From Chlorella sorokiniana (Eukaryota; Chlorophyta; Trebouxiophyceae; Chlorellales; Chlorellaceae), in assembly GCA_025917655.1 (NCBI GenBank), contig CP084616.1:124001-188000 (forward strand): 64,000 bases of DNA, read 5' to 3'. The position numbers were made by a program, and so were the translations under genes. The notes under the pieces are model-generated. The model searched no databases. It was not told the DNA's origin and saw only the letters and a program-made list of their open reading frames with translations. This document shows, in pieces, positions 44,929 to 57,000 of this stretch (the stretch's first letter is position 1; each line of letters starts with the position of its first letter).

Positions 44929-45194
44929 TGGCCAGCGAAGCCCGATGAGAACAGTGTGAAGCGTGGTAGCCCCGGCCCCCAGCACCCGCCATGCACCCGC
45001 CTGCCGCCCCTTTGGCGCCCCCACCGTGCGCAGCCGCCACATCTTTTGCCCTGTTCATGTGGACCATACTGCTGACCCTGCTGCTTTTCAACCCCAATTT
45101 GATTCCTTTCTTTCCTCACTCTTGTACAACACTAGCGCCTGTGAACCTAATCCGCAACAGCCCACGAGCGACGGGGCTTCATGCCGCGGCGGCG

Positions 45195-45199
45195 TTACA
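45195..45199 (-). terminator. Likely THOC1 polyadenylation signal TGTAA
   Basis: TTACA on the + strand reads TGTAA in the sense of THOC1, about 65 bases past the proposed stop. Confidence 0.4.
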
Positions 45200-45262
45200 C
45201 GCGGCCAGCAACCGGATGGCGCAGCATTGCAGGACGGGATGGTTGGTGAGGGGAGGCTGGCC

Positions 45263-48200
45263 TCACTCCAGCAGCGCATCGGCTTCCGCCGCCGCATCGC
45301 CCTCGCTGCCCGCAGCTTCGCCCTCCTCTGGGAGCTCCCCCCCTCCTCCTCCTCAGCCGCCGCCGCTGCTGCTGCCGCCCCCACAGCGCCCTCCTCCCCT
45401 TCCTCCAGCTCCCCCGGCTGCCGCGGCGCCGCCGCCAGGCGTGCCCCCCGCCGCAGCCGTGTCGCCGTCACCGCCCGTGGTGGCGGCTGTGGTGTCGGCG
45501 GCGGCGCCTAGGCTGGGCGCCCGCCAGGCGTGCCATCGCCCGTGGCAGCAGCCTCTCCAGCAGCGGCAGTGGGGGAGCGGCGGGGGCGGGGGGCACTCGG
45601 AGGGATACATTATGCGGGCCGCAACTTCGAGATCTCCTCCCTTCTGCACGGCCTGCAGATAGTACAGAGAACAGCAAGAAATCAGTGAAAAGAAGTGAAC
45701 TGGCGTGTGGCAGCAGGGCGCGCCTTCACACTGGAGAGCCCCCTGGATACCCCGGCACAGCAGGTAACAGGGAGTGTAAAAGCAGCAGCCGCTGATCGTC
45801 AACAACGCGGGCAGCGCCGGCGAGCGCTGGCTGCAACAAGAAGCAAACCAGGCAAAAGCAGCGCCGCACCGCTGCAAACGCCTGCAGGTTGGTGCGCGCC
45901 ACCGCCCGCAGCGCCTTCCAGCTGTACAGCTTGCTGCGCGACTGCAGCCGGGGGATTTGGGTGGAAAAAAACACGTTGTTGCGCTTACAGGCGGCTGCGC
46001 TTGAGCCAGCCAGGTCCGGCTTGCCATCAGTGCCAGCTCATCAGCCGGGAAACTCGGCCATCTTCCCTTTGCCCCCTCCCGCCCACCGAGCCGACTGCCA
46101 CACACTCTCACACACTCCAACTCCCAACGGCCCAACACACACACATGCGACAGCAGCCGCGCTGCCACCCAGCCGCCACTCACCGCTTTCATGAGCAGGC
46201 CGTCGTCCTCCCCGCCGCTGCCTCCCGCATCTCCTCCATCACTGGCTCCATCAGCTGGCGGCAGCTCTTGAACCCACCGCGGTCGTCGGCGCTCAGGGCT
46301 GAAGGGAGCGCGGGCGGGGTGGGGGGCAGGGGGCATGGGGGTGAGATGGGAGGCGGGGGGCGAGAGGGCAGAGCAGGGCAGGGGGAGGGGAGAGGGCAGA
46401 GCAGGCGGGGCGAGCAGGGTTGCCCGAGGATCGGCTCCGCTTCAGCAGCCCTGGCGCACCAAGTGGCCCCGTCCACCCTGCTTCAGCAGCCCGGGCGCCC
46501 CAACCGCGCCCCCGCCCACCCCCACAATCGAGTTTTCTGCGATTGAGACCAAGGCAGCACAACGGCCCTGCACCGTGCCGCTCACCCGACAGGTTGTCCT
46601 CAGTCAGGTTCCACAGGCGGTCCAGCTCGTCGGTGCCCACCCGGATGCCAAACACGGCGTCGGAGCCCAGCTTGCGGCGCTTGGGGGCGGGGGCGGCTGC
46701 GTGGCGGGGGCGGGGAGGGGGCGGAGTTGACACCCGCATGGGGGAGGGGTTGGGGGCGGAGTCGATACCCGGGTGGAAGGCGGCGGGGCCACAGCGACAA
46801 CGTGCTTGCTGTGACCGTTTGTAAAGAGGTTTGAGTCAAAATGCAGGCCCCGGGAGGGGAGGGAGGCAGGCAAGCAGGCAGGACAAACGAGCCGCCGCCG
46901 CCGCTCACCGAGGTCGGCGTCGGCGGCGCCAGCTGGCGGCGCGGCCGGCGGCCGCTCCAGCGCGGCGGGCGGGCAGCCCGCCTGCTTCCAGGCCGCCCAG
47001 GAGTCTTCCCAGCGCAGCAGGTGGCGCACGGCGGCGCCAAACTGGGGGCCGCCGTCGGGAGTGGCCTCCAGCGCGGCAAACACCTTGGACCGCAGGTCCT
47101 GCGCGGAACACAGCGGTACACAGCGGTGCGATGTCAGCGAGGCATTACACTCTATGGGATTGTTGGCGGAGCGGGGCCGAGTAGGAAGCCAGGCCGTAGG
47201 CTGCCGACACAACAACGCATCCCTGCGCTGGTACCCAGTCCAGCTGCCCATGGCTGGCGGCGCCACGTCGGCCACAGCAACCCCGCTGCGCAGCATTGCC
47301 ATGCTGATGGGCTGCACGCGTACTGCCTACAGGGCATGCTGTACCGCCCGCACCTGCAAGTCCTCCAGCAGCTTGGCCTTCAGCCCCGCCTTGTCCTTCT
47401 GCCGCGGCCGCTCACACCACTGCGGGTTGGGCAAGCGCATGACGGCGGCATGAGGGGACGGAGCTGGCAGGCAGGGTGCACGGTTGCAGGCGCAGCGGGG
47501 ACAACACGTTACCGCCAGCCCCACAGGCCCAGCAAGCAGAGACGAGCTGCGTGTATGCCCGACAAACCAGCGGCCAGCCAACAAGAGGAGGATGAGCATC
47601 CAAACCAGGCAGGACAGCGCTTGCCTGCATGAGCAGCAGGCACTGCAGCAGGAAGTGGCGGCGGAAGGCGGCATCCCGCAGCTGTAGGTTGATGAGGCGG
47701 GCGCTGCTGAGGTACTTGACGCCGCGCGCGCCCGCCGCCGCCGCCGCCGCCGCCTGCGATTCCGCAGGGGGAGAGCGGGGTTGTGTCAGGGCGCTTCGTT
47801 TTGATTCCAGGCAGAAGTCGAGAAGGGAGGGGGCCGAATGCGATGCGCTGCAGCTTCGCGTGATGGTCCACAAGCCAGAGCTCATGCTGCTCTCATCTTC
47901 GTAGCAGCACCCAGGCTGAGTGCGAGAGCTGCCCGTGCAGGGCTGCGCTTCCCTGCTCCCCTCTCAAGGCCCCCTCATCTGCCCCACTCGTCCTGATTGA
48001 GAAACCACCCCGCCGTCGTCGCACCTGCACCGCCTGCCTCCGCCACAGCGCTCTCCCCTACAGTAACCCGCTCCTGCCGGAACTTCTCCAGCACGCGGCG
48101 CACGTCCCGCGACACCTCGCCCCACTTGCCCGGCTGCAGCGCGGCGGGCGGGTTGCTGCGGGAAGCGGGGCAGGAAGACGGGCGCAGCGGGCGTGAGCGC

Positions 48201-49974
48201 ACAGCTGCTGTTTGCGACAGACGCACACAGCTGCTCTGGGCAGGCGGGGGAGCGAGGCGACAGGCGTAGACAGGAACCAGGCGCTGCCGCCGCGCATCCG
48301 CCCAGCATCCGCTGAAACCTTGCAGGTGTTGAAGGCCCATGCAACCGCCTCCTGCAGCCGCGTGTGTGGCGCCCACCTGAAGAAGGCCTGCAGGCCCCAA
48401 AAGGTGCGGTAGAAGGCGGCATCCACCGGCTGCCCCTCAGAGTCCAGGGCGCCCTGCGGCACAGCACCCAGGTGGCGGGCGTGGGCGCGCGTGGGTGCAG
48501 GCGTGTGCGCGGGAGGGGTGGGGCGACGGAGTGCACGTGCGTGCTCTGGCACTGCGCAGTGATCTGGCCAGCGCACAGCACACAGCATGCCACTGGGCGG
48601 CCACATGCCGCGTGCGTCGGCCCGCCGCCAGCTCGCGAGCGGGGCAGCCAGAGGGAGGCCGCTAAGGGCCGCTGCTGACGCCTGGCAGCGCTCCATCGCC
48701 CAGACCCCTCCCCCTGTTGCTGTGGCCACGGACCGGCTGCCGGCAGCCTCGTCCCAGCCCTTGCCAGCTTCCGGGCAGCTGCCCACCTCCGCCACCTCCT
48801 CCACCGGCGTGTCGTTGTCGGCATTGAAGGCCCCCGTCAGGTTGACCCCGGACCGCTCCGTCAGCGGCAGCAGCTTGGCAAGGAAGAGCAGCACGCGGCC
48901 GCACAGCAGCGCGTCGGCGCTCTGCAGCAGGAACTCGGAGCGTGTGCGTGTCGAGCAGAGGGGGACGGAGGGACGCCCAGGGGCGCTGTCTGCCGGGCCG
49001 TTCGCCGACAGCTGCTGCCCCCTTACGCCCCAAATACCACACACACACCCTCCCACCCACACGCAGCCCCCCGCTGCTGCCATTCCTTTGCAGCGGTCAG
49101 CGCCGCTGCTGCCCAGCTGGCCCCAAAACCCACCTTGGACAGCCGCTTGAGCAGCATGTTGCAGGTGCGCAGCAGCGTGTTGCGGCAGCGCGCCTCGGCG
49201 AGGGCGGGCGACTTGAAGGCGGCGGTGCGGGAGTCCAGGTAGGCAAACACGCCGCCGCAGTCCTGCACCGACGTGCCCTCCGTCACCTGCGGGGGAGTCA
49301 GAGTCAACAAGAGGGGGATGCTGAGCGAGTGCGTGTGGGGAGGCAGAGGTGGGCGGCACGGCCGCAAGGCCAGGCCGCAAGCACAGAGGGCTGACAGCAG
49401 GCTGGGCACCACAAGGAGCCTGCGGCGATGCATACTAGAACCAGACTGCTCGCACCTGCTCCAGCAGCTGCGCGGGCAGGCCGACATCAACGGGGTGGGC
49501 CGCTGCGCCGCCAGCCACAGCACCGCATCCACCAGCTCGGCCACGGTCGGCTGCTCGCGTGACTGCACGACTTTGTACTGCATGATTGGCACTCCCGCTG
49601 CCTTGGCATCCTCCAGCAGCTGCCCCGCGGCTGCATGCAGCGCGTTGTGCAGCTGCTCCTGCTGCGCGGCGGGGAGAGGGCGGAAGGCGGGCGGCGCGTC
49701 GTCCGCCACCGCGGCGGGGAAGGCTGCGCGCACCACTTGCGTTGCCGCCGCTTCGGGCTGCTCGTGCTGGCGCAACGCATCCAGCACCAAGCCCTGGTGT
49801 CCGGCAAGGATTCAGACAGGGAGGGAACTCAAGGGCTAGGCTACACACGGCAGGCACCCAGTGGCGAGAGCGGGGAGGCAAGCCCTGCCCCGGCTGTGGT
49901 GTGTAGGCGGCTGCAGTCATGACCATCACGTATCACACCTGTAGACGTGCAACCTCTTTGTCGTAGGCCGTCAT
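45263..49974 (-). CDS. THOC1: THO complex subunit 1 (HPR1), TREX mRNA export
   Basis: Nuclear subunit of THO/TREX, which couples transcription with mRNA packaging and export. Minus-strand exons include 49939-49974 (MTAYDKEVARLQ), 49456-49793, 49134-49286, 48787-48921, 48377-48453, one from 48155, 47625-47753, 47354-47419, 46909-47098, 46586-46696 and 46184-46298, then SRSKLYSWKALRAVARTNLQ (about 45860-45950) and a last exon from about 45655. Segments matching plant HPR1: RTCNMLLKRLSK, CGRVLLFLAKLLPLTERSGV, FYRTFWGLQAFF, VKYLSSARLINLQLRDAAFR, RHLLRWEDSWAAWKQAGCPP and ELDRLWNLTEDN. The tail is acidic and Gly/Ala-rich (ELEEGEEGAVG). Frame breaks lie near 49480-49490 and 46205-46220. The stop at 45263 depends on the frame chosen in the low-complexity tail. 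The intron at 47420-47624 has a GC donor. Confidence 0.87.
47420..47624 (-). other. GC-AG intron of THOC1
   Basis: In the sense of the gene the donor is CTCATGCAG|GCAAGC and the acceptor CAACCCGCAG. It follows the exon ending RRHFLLQCLLLMQ and precedes WCERPRQKDKAGLK. Confidence 0.65.
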
Positions 49975-50557
49975 CGGGGGCTGCAGGGTGCAGGCCACAA
50001 TGGTTCGATCGCGCCGGACCCTGCAACCGCACCGCCGCCGCTGCAACAGAGTCAAAAATGATGCTGGGCTCAAGCAGTATACATGTAAGCTGACTGGCTA
50101 GCTGCGCACAACTTGTGCAAACACAGCGCGGGCATGCGATGGGTGTGAGGGTGCGTATGCACAATAATTGAATACGATGTGGATGCAGGTGCTCAGGAGC
50201 GTGCTGATTATAGCTCGAAAAAGTACACCCTGCAAGGCCGGTACAGCAAGCGAAACCCGTGCCTTGGTGTTTAGGGCATGAAGGGGCCTCTCAGTACTCC
50301 CATTCTTTCGAGAAACTTTTTCTGGTGACCAGCAAACTCACGCAGGCCAGCGACCGCCGGCGCAGCGAGGACAGCACAAACCAGAGTTTGGCTCCCACGC
50401 CGCACTCAGTTGACTTTGTTACTTACACACAAAAGCAGCAGCACACCATGGGGCCGGCTGGCGCAGGTTCTCTGAGCAGGCAAGCCCAGCTGCTGCCAAA
50501 CCGTTACCCGCGGCCACTGCGGCGGGCCTGCCCCTATGGGCTGGGAAGCCCTCCAAC
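49975..50557. promoter_or_regulatory. Shared divergent promoter region, THOC1 / BAR-like gene
   Basis: 583 bases between the two proposed starts, distinctly richer in A and T than the genes on either side (about 50050-50450). No element was recognised by sequence. Confidence 0.4.
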
Positions 50558-53397
50558 ATGCGATTCATATCGTTTGGTTTAAGTAAAACCTTACCGGGAG
50601 CAGTATCGCTGGCCCCGCGCTGCAGGCCAAGCAGAAGTGGCACCTGGGGGCGAGCGAGACTTCGTGGCGACGCCCAACACCAGGTACAGCATATTAGAGC
50701 GCAGCTGGGCAGCATGTGGCGCGGGGGCTTGCCCCGCCTGGTGCCGGCTGTCGCCCCCTGCCGGCGACAGCCGGTGCCATGTGTGGCGGCAAGCTCAGCA
50801 GCTGACACGTGACGGGCCCCTTCCACCCGTTGCAGGAATGAGATGATGCTGCAGGAAGCTGGCGAGTTTGCATCACATCTCCGGAAGATTGAGAAGGACA
50901 TCCGGGGCCTGAAGACTGCCACCGAGGGTGCGCCGCCTCTCTTGCTCCTGCCAGCTATAGCCGCGGCGTCGCCTCTGAAAGCCGCCAGCCTGCTCGCGCC
51001 TCAATCACGGCCCTTCTCACCTGATTTGCCTGCCGCGGTGGCCCGCAGGCATCCTCATGTCCACCAAGGCCGTGCTGTCTGCGCCGCTGCCGCGCGTGTA
51101 TGAGGAGACAAGCGGCGGCAAGGTGGTGCCGCTCAACGCGAGCCAGGGCGCGGGGCAGGTGGTGCTGCCCATCGGCGGCACCGACTTCAACGCCGAGGAG
51201 CTGGCCAAGATCAGCAAGGAAACCAGCAAGAAGCTGGAGAGCGAGGTGCTGGCGCCCATGGAGCGGTGGATGAACGCCTACAACCTGGTGCAGGTGCGGG
51301 GATGGTGTGGTGGCGGCTGGGCAGCAAGCGTGGCTGCAGGGCTGTTGCCCTCGGCATTTGCTGGTGGCGGCAAGCAGTGCGATGGTGGCAGCCAGCTGCA
51401 CTGACCTGTGATGTTGTCGACGGGCAGGGCTGGCGTGCGCAGGTTGTATAACCGCTGTTGGCTGGTACCTCGCTGCGCCCTGCGAGTTGCCCGCCCACTG
51501 TGCTGGCGTGCTCCCCTGCTGTGCTCTGTGCAGAACCGCATGAACAAGCTGGAGAGCCTGCGGCTTGAGGTGGACTCACGCCGCCGCACGGTGGCCAGGC
51601 TGGGCAAGAAGGTGGGACAGGGGTGGTGTGGGGTTGCTGGCCCTGCTGCCTTGCAGGCGACCTTGCAAGCCGGGAGAAGCAATGTGCAGGGCGCTGTTTG
51701 GCTTGCCTGACCGCGCCGCTGCTTCGACACGCGAATGCTGCCTCTTGGCAGGGAGCGTTGTCGGGCAGGAGATGCCTGCCTCACTCTGGTGCCGCCGCTC
51801 CCGCTTGTTTGTTTCCCAGGTGGACATGCAGCGCGCGCGGCTGCCCCAGACGCGGGCCAAGGGGAGTACGAGATGGAGAACACGATCAAGGTGCTGCAGC
51901 ACAAGGAGAGCAAGCTGAGCGCGTGCCGCCAGTCGTTCAAGGAGCACGAGGCGCTGGTGTACCACCAGCTCACCAACCTCATCCGAGACACCGTCTGGCT
52001 CAAGAGCTACCTGTCGGGTGCGGCGGGGGCTGCCCGGAGAGGGGGAAAGCAAAGGGGGCGCTGGGAAGCAGAATCGCCGCTCTACGGTCGTGGGTGTTAT
52101 GCCCAAGCTTGGCGGGGCGCGGGCATCTTGCTATGGCTGTTGGCTCCTAGCCCTGGAGAATGGAGACCAAGCTGTTTTGCAGCCTGTCAGCGTCAAATTT
52201 CTGCATTTCCACTTGACGCCATCCCCCCCCCACCGTTTCCCGTCCGCAGCGGTGCTGCGAGTGCAGACCGAGGCGTTCCAGGCGGCCAACGTGGCGCTGG
52301 GGCAGATGAAGGCGGCGCTGCCGGCCCCCTCGGCAGACGTGGGCGTGCCGCTTGGCGTGGCGCAGTCCATCCCTAGCACACCAGAGGCGATTGGCGCGGG
52401 TCGCGACGCCACGCCGCCGCACCTGCAGGTGCGCGGGTTGGAAGTGTGTTGGGTGTGAGGGAGGCAGGCTCTGCTGCACGGGACTTTGAACTCAGGGCAC
52501 TTTGCCTGCTGAGGGGTTTGCCTGGTGCATCTGCTGCCGTGCTTTGTTCTAGGGACGAGGCCCAGCGGTGGCCGCGTGGCCATGGCCGCGGACCCATCCA
52601 TCGCATCGTCGCCCGCCTGCACTTATGCCGCGCCGCGCCGGGCCCCCGCCCCGCCGGCCCTGCAGGCTAACGTGCACGACATCTCCCGCAAGCTGCAGCG
52701 CAACACGCTCAAGGAGAACGGCGCGAGCATGGCGGTGACCGCGTCGGCGCTCGGCTCCAAGGACTCGCTCTACACCATCCAGGATGCGCCGGCGGCGCCC
52801 ACCACCCGCATCCCCGCTGCACAGGTGAGGCTGATTCCGAGGGAAGCTTTGCAGGGGGAGGGGCAATGTCAGCGCTGTGAGGCAGGCTGGCAGCGGCTGA
52901 TGCCCTGTGAGCTGCACTGTGCTCAGCTGCAGCTCTCGCACCTCCACCTGCAAGCTGCTGAAGTGCCTTTTTGTCAACAACTCCCCATCCCTTGCAGCCC
53001 GCCTATGACCGGTATGGCGAGCAGGCGTACAGCCGCAACGCTGCCGTGCCTGCGTGGTGAGCGGCGGCCGGTGCGCCGGCACCGCAGCGTCAGCCCCGTC
53101 TCTGTGTACTCTCCGTCTCTTCCTCCCCCAACTTCCGGGCAGCTTGTTACAGCTGCAGAGGCAGGCAGCAATTTCTGCGGCAGAAAATGGCGTCCAGCCC
53201 TCGGTGTGGGCAGTCATGCCTGCCCCATGTCGGCATCAGGCGCATTAGCACGGCCAGGCATTCCACCCCATCAATGGTTCTTCGCGGTTGGCAGACGGCA
53301 GGATCCCGACGCGGCCTTCACGGCAGCTGCAGCTGCTGCCGCTCCGGTGACATTCGCCCACCCCTTGGTTGACCAGGCATTCAGTCACTCTGCCTGA
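50558..53397 (+). CDS. BAR-domain-like coiled-coil protein
   Basis: Probable membrane-curvature protein. Exons: about 50558-50683, 50836-50927, 51049-51293, 51534-51611, 51820-52017, 52250-52428, 52666-52824, 52998-53053 and 53295-53397. RDFVATPNTRNEMMLQEAGE opens a long helical region: FASHLRKIEKDIRGLKTATE, LAKISKETSKKLESEVLAPM, ERWMNAYNLVQNRMNKLESL, RLEVDSRRRTVARLGKKVDM and KVLQHKESKLSACRQSFKEH then ALVYHQLTNLIRDTVWLKSY. Order and composition fit a BAR dimerisation bundle (RMNKLE...D.RR...L). The C-terminal part is Ala/Pro-rich, ending FAHPLVDQAFSHSA. One frame break at 51861-51864 (AKGEYEMENTI context, one G short). The start MRFISFGLSKTLPG is the least certain part. TGTAA at 53602-53606 may be its poly(A) signal. 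Subfamily not identified. Confidence 0.65.
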
Positions 53398-54023
53398 GAC
53401 TCCTCTACTGGTGGAATTATTTGGGGCATCGCGTTGCTCAGTTGCTGGTTGCCTCTCCCTTTGCTGGCAACGCCGGCTGTTGTTGGCGGTGACGTGTCTG
53501 CACGGCCCGCTGTGAAGGCAGCCTGTCCTTCCCTGATTCTGTGCATTGAACATGTCTAGCTCGTGCCTTCCCTTTCAACGCTGGGGTACCCTTCCTGCTT
53601 TTGTAACCTTTGCCGCTTGGAGCGGAGCCAGTATGGATGCAGAGCATCGGCAGGCGCAAGACCAAGAGGCAACCCTTGAAAGCTGCCCATGTGCAGCGCA
53701 ACCACCTTGCAGCTCAGCAGGGGGAAGGTGGGAAGCCTGCTGCTTGTGACGCCACAATGGCGCTCCGGCCTGTGATGTTGGCCTAGCACTCATTTTGGAT
53801 GGTCAGCACCTGTTATAGATCAGCATGGATAATATCAAACAGGCAACACCCGAATAAGTTCATGAACAAGTTCAATCCGCTTCATGATTGTCTGCTTCCA
53901 CGGGCGCATCCCTCCCTCGTGGCGGCACGCCGACTCGCTTTGAGCTGGAGGGATTGCATTGCTGTCCGCCGGTTATCGCGCATTTACCTGACAATTGGGT
54001 ACCGGTGTTTGGTTGCGTAATTC
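53398..54023. other. Gap between the BAR-like gene and SPP
   Basis: 3' flank with TGTAA at 53602-53606, then an AT-rich stretch (about 53800-53880 and 53980-54030) that should hold the SPP promoter. No exon or repeat was recognised. Confidence 0.5.
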
Positions 54024-57000
54024 TTGATTGGTGCGGTTGCTCAAGCGGCGGTCGATATGGGTGCGGTGGCCAGAGCTTCACCGCCTGGCGGGCCAATTGC
54101 CCAATCGAACCCACAACGCATAGGATTGAAGCGCTTAGGATGCATCGACATCGCGTTTGCACGCGGCGCTAGGCTGCCAGCTTACCGGCCAGCGGCACGG
54201 CGGCAGGCGCTGCCGCCGCCGCTCCGCGCCAGCCAAGATGAACCCCCTGCGGGCGCAGCCGTGGCTGACGAGCGGCCGCTGGTCAACCCCGCGGTTGTTT
54301 CTGCGGCTGTGGCCAACGTCAAGTGCGTGGGGCGCCAACGCCGGCAGGGATCGCAGCGCCGACCGGATGCAGCAAGCCTTGCCCGCTGCCCCTGCTGCTC
54401 TGTTCTGCCCGCAGGCGCTTCCAGCAGCCCGTCTGGCGATGGGAGGAGTCCGACGACGCGGTGCGTGCCTACGGCGCTTTCTTCGGGATACTGGCGCTGG
54501 GCCTGCTCCCCGTGGTGCAGGTGGGTGCTGCCTGCAACCGCACTGGTGCCGACGCCGCCCGGCCCTCGGCGCATGCGCAAGCCCTCCGGCCGGCGGCCAG
54601 CGCACCGTCTTCTGGTGCCGAGCGCCCGTCGGCGTCAGGGCCTTGGCCCCTGCGGTTGCTGGACGGCGCCATGTGTGCCGCACTGTACCGCCCTGCTGTA
54701 CCGCAGGACAACCGCTACGCCGACCTGCCGTACTTCATCGGCCTCGCCGCCATGACCATCTACGTGGGTGCCCACCGCGGGCTCAACTCCAGGCAGCGCC
54801 AGCAGATCAGCATCAAGGAGGGGCTGCTGGCCCCGGTGCTGGCTTCAGGTGCGGCGGCTGCTGAGGCCAGCACCGCGGCTGCGGCCACGGCGCCCGGCTG
54901 CATTACTGTTGGGGGTGTGGGTGTGGGTGTGGGTGTGGGTGGGTCTTGATTAAACGGGTGGCGCTTGTGAAGCACTGCTCGCCTTGTTGTCGACGCCGCT
55001 CTAAAACAGCCCCCTCCTTTCCTCCTGCCTTCTCCTGCTTCCTGAACCCCGCAGCCTCCCTGTTTGGCCTCTACCTGCTGCTGAAGTTCCTGCCAGACCT
55101 CAACCTCCAAACACTCCTCAACGCCTACTTCTGGCTGCTGGGCTCCATCTCGCTCATCGGAGCGTTCGGCCCCACGCTGCGCACGCTGGTGAGCGGCTCA
55201 GCTGGCACGGTACCCGGGTCCACCGCCGCATCAGCCACGACTGAAGGCTGTAGGGTTCCAACGGGTCGGGCGCTCGTGTCGCTCTGCGAGGAGGAGAGGG
55301 GGCACCGGTGCCAGGGCGCGAGCATCGCGCCGCGCGGTGCAGCGCAGCGTGGTCGCGATGCACCTCTAGCCAGCGAGCTCTGCAGCCTGCGCAGCCAAGG
55401 CACGCGTCACGGCACCCTCAGGCCTGCTCCACAGCGCTTTCTTCCTTGCTCCCGCGCAGGGCAAGGGTCTGGAGCAGCCGGTGTGGCGCTTCCAGCTGCC
55501 GCGGTGGATGCAGGTGGAAGACGAGCGGGGGAGACCGTAAGCCAGGGCGATTTGGCGCCCTCAGGTGCGACGACGTGAAGCTGCGGTGCCCCGCACTGCC
55601 GCACCCTCAGACCCAACAGATCTCCAAGAGAGCGGCAAGCACCGAACGCTGGAAGAGAGCTGCGCATGTGTGGACGGCCGCCCCTGGCCTGGTCCAAACA
55701 GAGGACAGCTTCGCTGGCCCACCACTTGTGCGGCCTCCTTGCCGTTGACACCCATGCAATCCCCCCCCCCAGACGTCCTGAGCCTTGTCGCTGCGCTGTC
55801 CATCGCCACGGCAGACGCGTACGCCAACCACACCAACTTCACGCTCAACAACATGATCGCCTGCCTGATTGCAGCGGGTGCGCTACAGCCAGGGGGAGGC
55901 AGGGGGGCGGGCAGCACGTGCACGTGCAACAATCAACAATGCAGCTGGCCGGCATGCAGCTGTCACGGCGTCGGTGCCCTGAGCAAAGCCTGCCCCCACG
56001 GCATCCTCGACCTGCCCAGCCACCCCTGAACGCACGCTCTTTCCTGCTGCAGACATCCTGCAGCTGGTGGGGCTCAAATCGTTCCGCGTGGCCGCCGTGC
56101 TGCTGGGCGGGCTGCTGGCGTATGGTGCGTGGCCTGCAAAGAATGCAGCCAGCAACATGTGTGGCCTGTTGTATGAAGCCATGCCACCCGCAGCCACCAA
56201 GCCTCCACCCGCAGCTCTGATTGTGCACCCCAGTCACCCCTCAACGCTTGTCTCCCTTCCCTGCAGACGTGTTCTGGGTGTTTGGCTCGCCGGCGGTTGT
56301 GGGAGAAAATGTGATGCTGCAGGTGGGTGGCAGGAAAGCAACAGTCTTTGGGAACCTTTGGCGGGCAGCGCTTCTGAAGCGCAAGGCCAACTGGGTGTTT
56401 CATCAGAGGGACCCTGGGTTCATTGGCCTTGTTTTTTTTTGGGGGGGGGAAGTCGAGAACCCTTCCATTCCACGCGCACACACTCTTGAAGGAGGACCGC
56501 AGCTGCCCGCCTCAACAGCGCCCAGCCGCGCGCTGCAGGTGGCGACATCCGACATCCTCACGGGGCCCATCCGCCTGCTCTTCCCGCGCCTGCCTGGCTC
56601 CATGGGGAGGCCGCTGATTTCCCTTTCAGCCTGCTGGGTGCGCTGTGGCTGCCGCGCTGTGCTGTGATCACGTCGCTGCACTCGGCTCGTGCCGCGCTGC
56701 AAGCTTGTGACGTTCGCGGCGGGTCAGGCCCAGCTGGCGTGCTAGGCTCGTCTGTGTACCCTCGAGCGCACCCAAACATGCACAGTGACACTGCCCCTAT
56801 AGCTCCGCTGCCAGCCAGCACCGCTGCCGCCGCCGCACATGCCCAGCATTATCACCTCACTGCTGCACGTGCCCCCCACCCGCTGGCCCCCAGGCCTGGG
56901 CGACGTCGCCATCCCCGGCCTGCTGGCCTGCCTGGCGCTCCGCTACGATGCCTCCCGCGCAGTGGACCTGCGCGCGCGCGGCGCTGCCGTGGCCTCCGCC

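Larger units (their letters stand above)
44800..45262. other. Gap between convergent paralogue 3 and THOC1
   Basis: 3' flanks of both genes. Contains a four-unit 22-base repeat (44841-44928) and, for THOC1, TTACA at 45195-45199 (TGTAA on the minus strand). Confidence 0.5.

Noticed and set aside
53860-54060. A possible tRNA-like segment around GTTCAATCCGC
   Set aside because: No matching acceptor stem, D-arm or anticodon stem could be laid out around it.
54906-54947. GTGTGG-rich stretch as an interstitial telomere
   Set aside because: Units do not match the plant-type TTTAGGG repeat and the stretch is a short imperfect simple repeat inside an intron.
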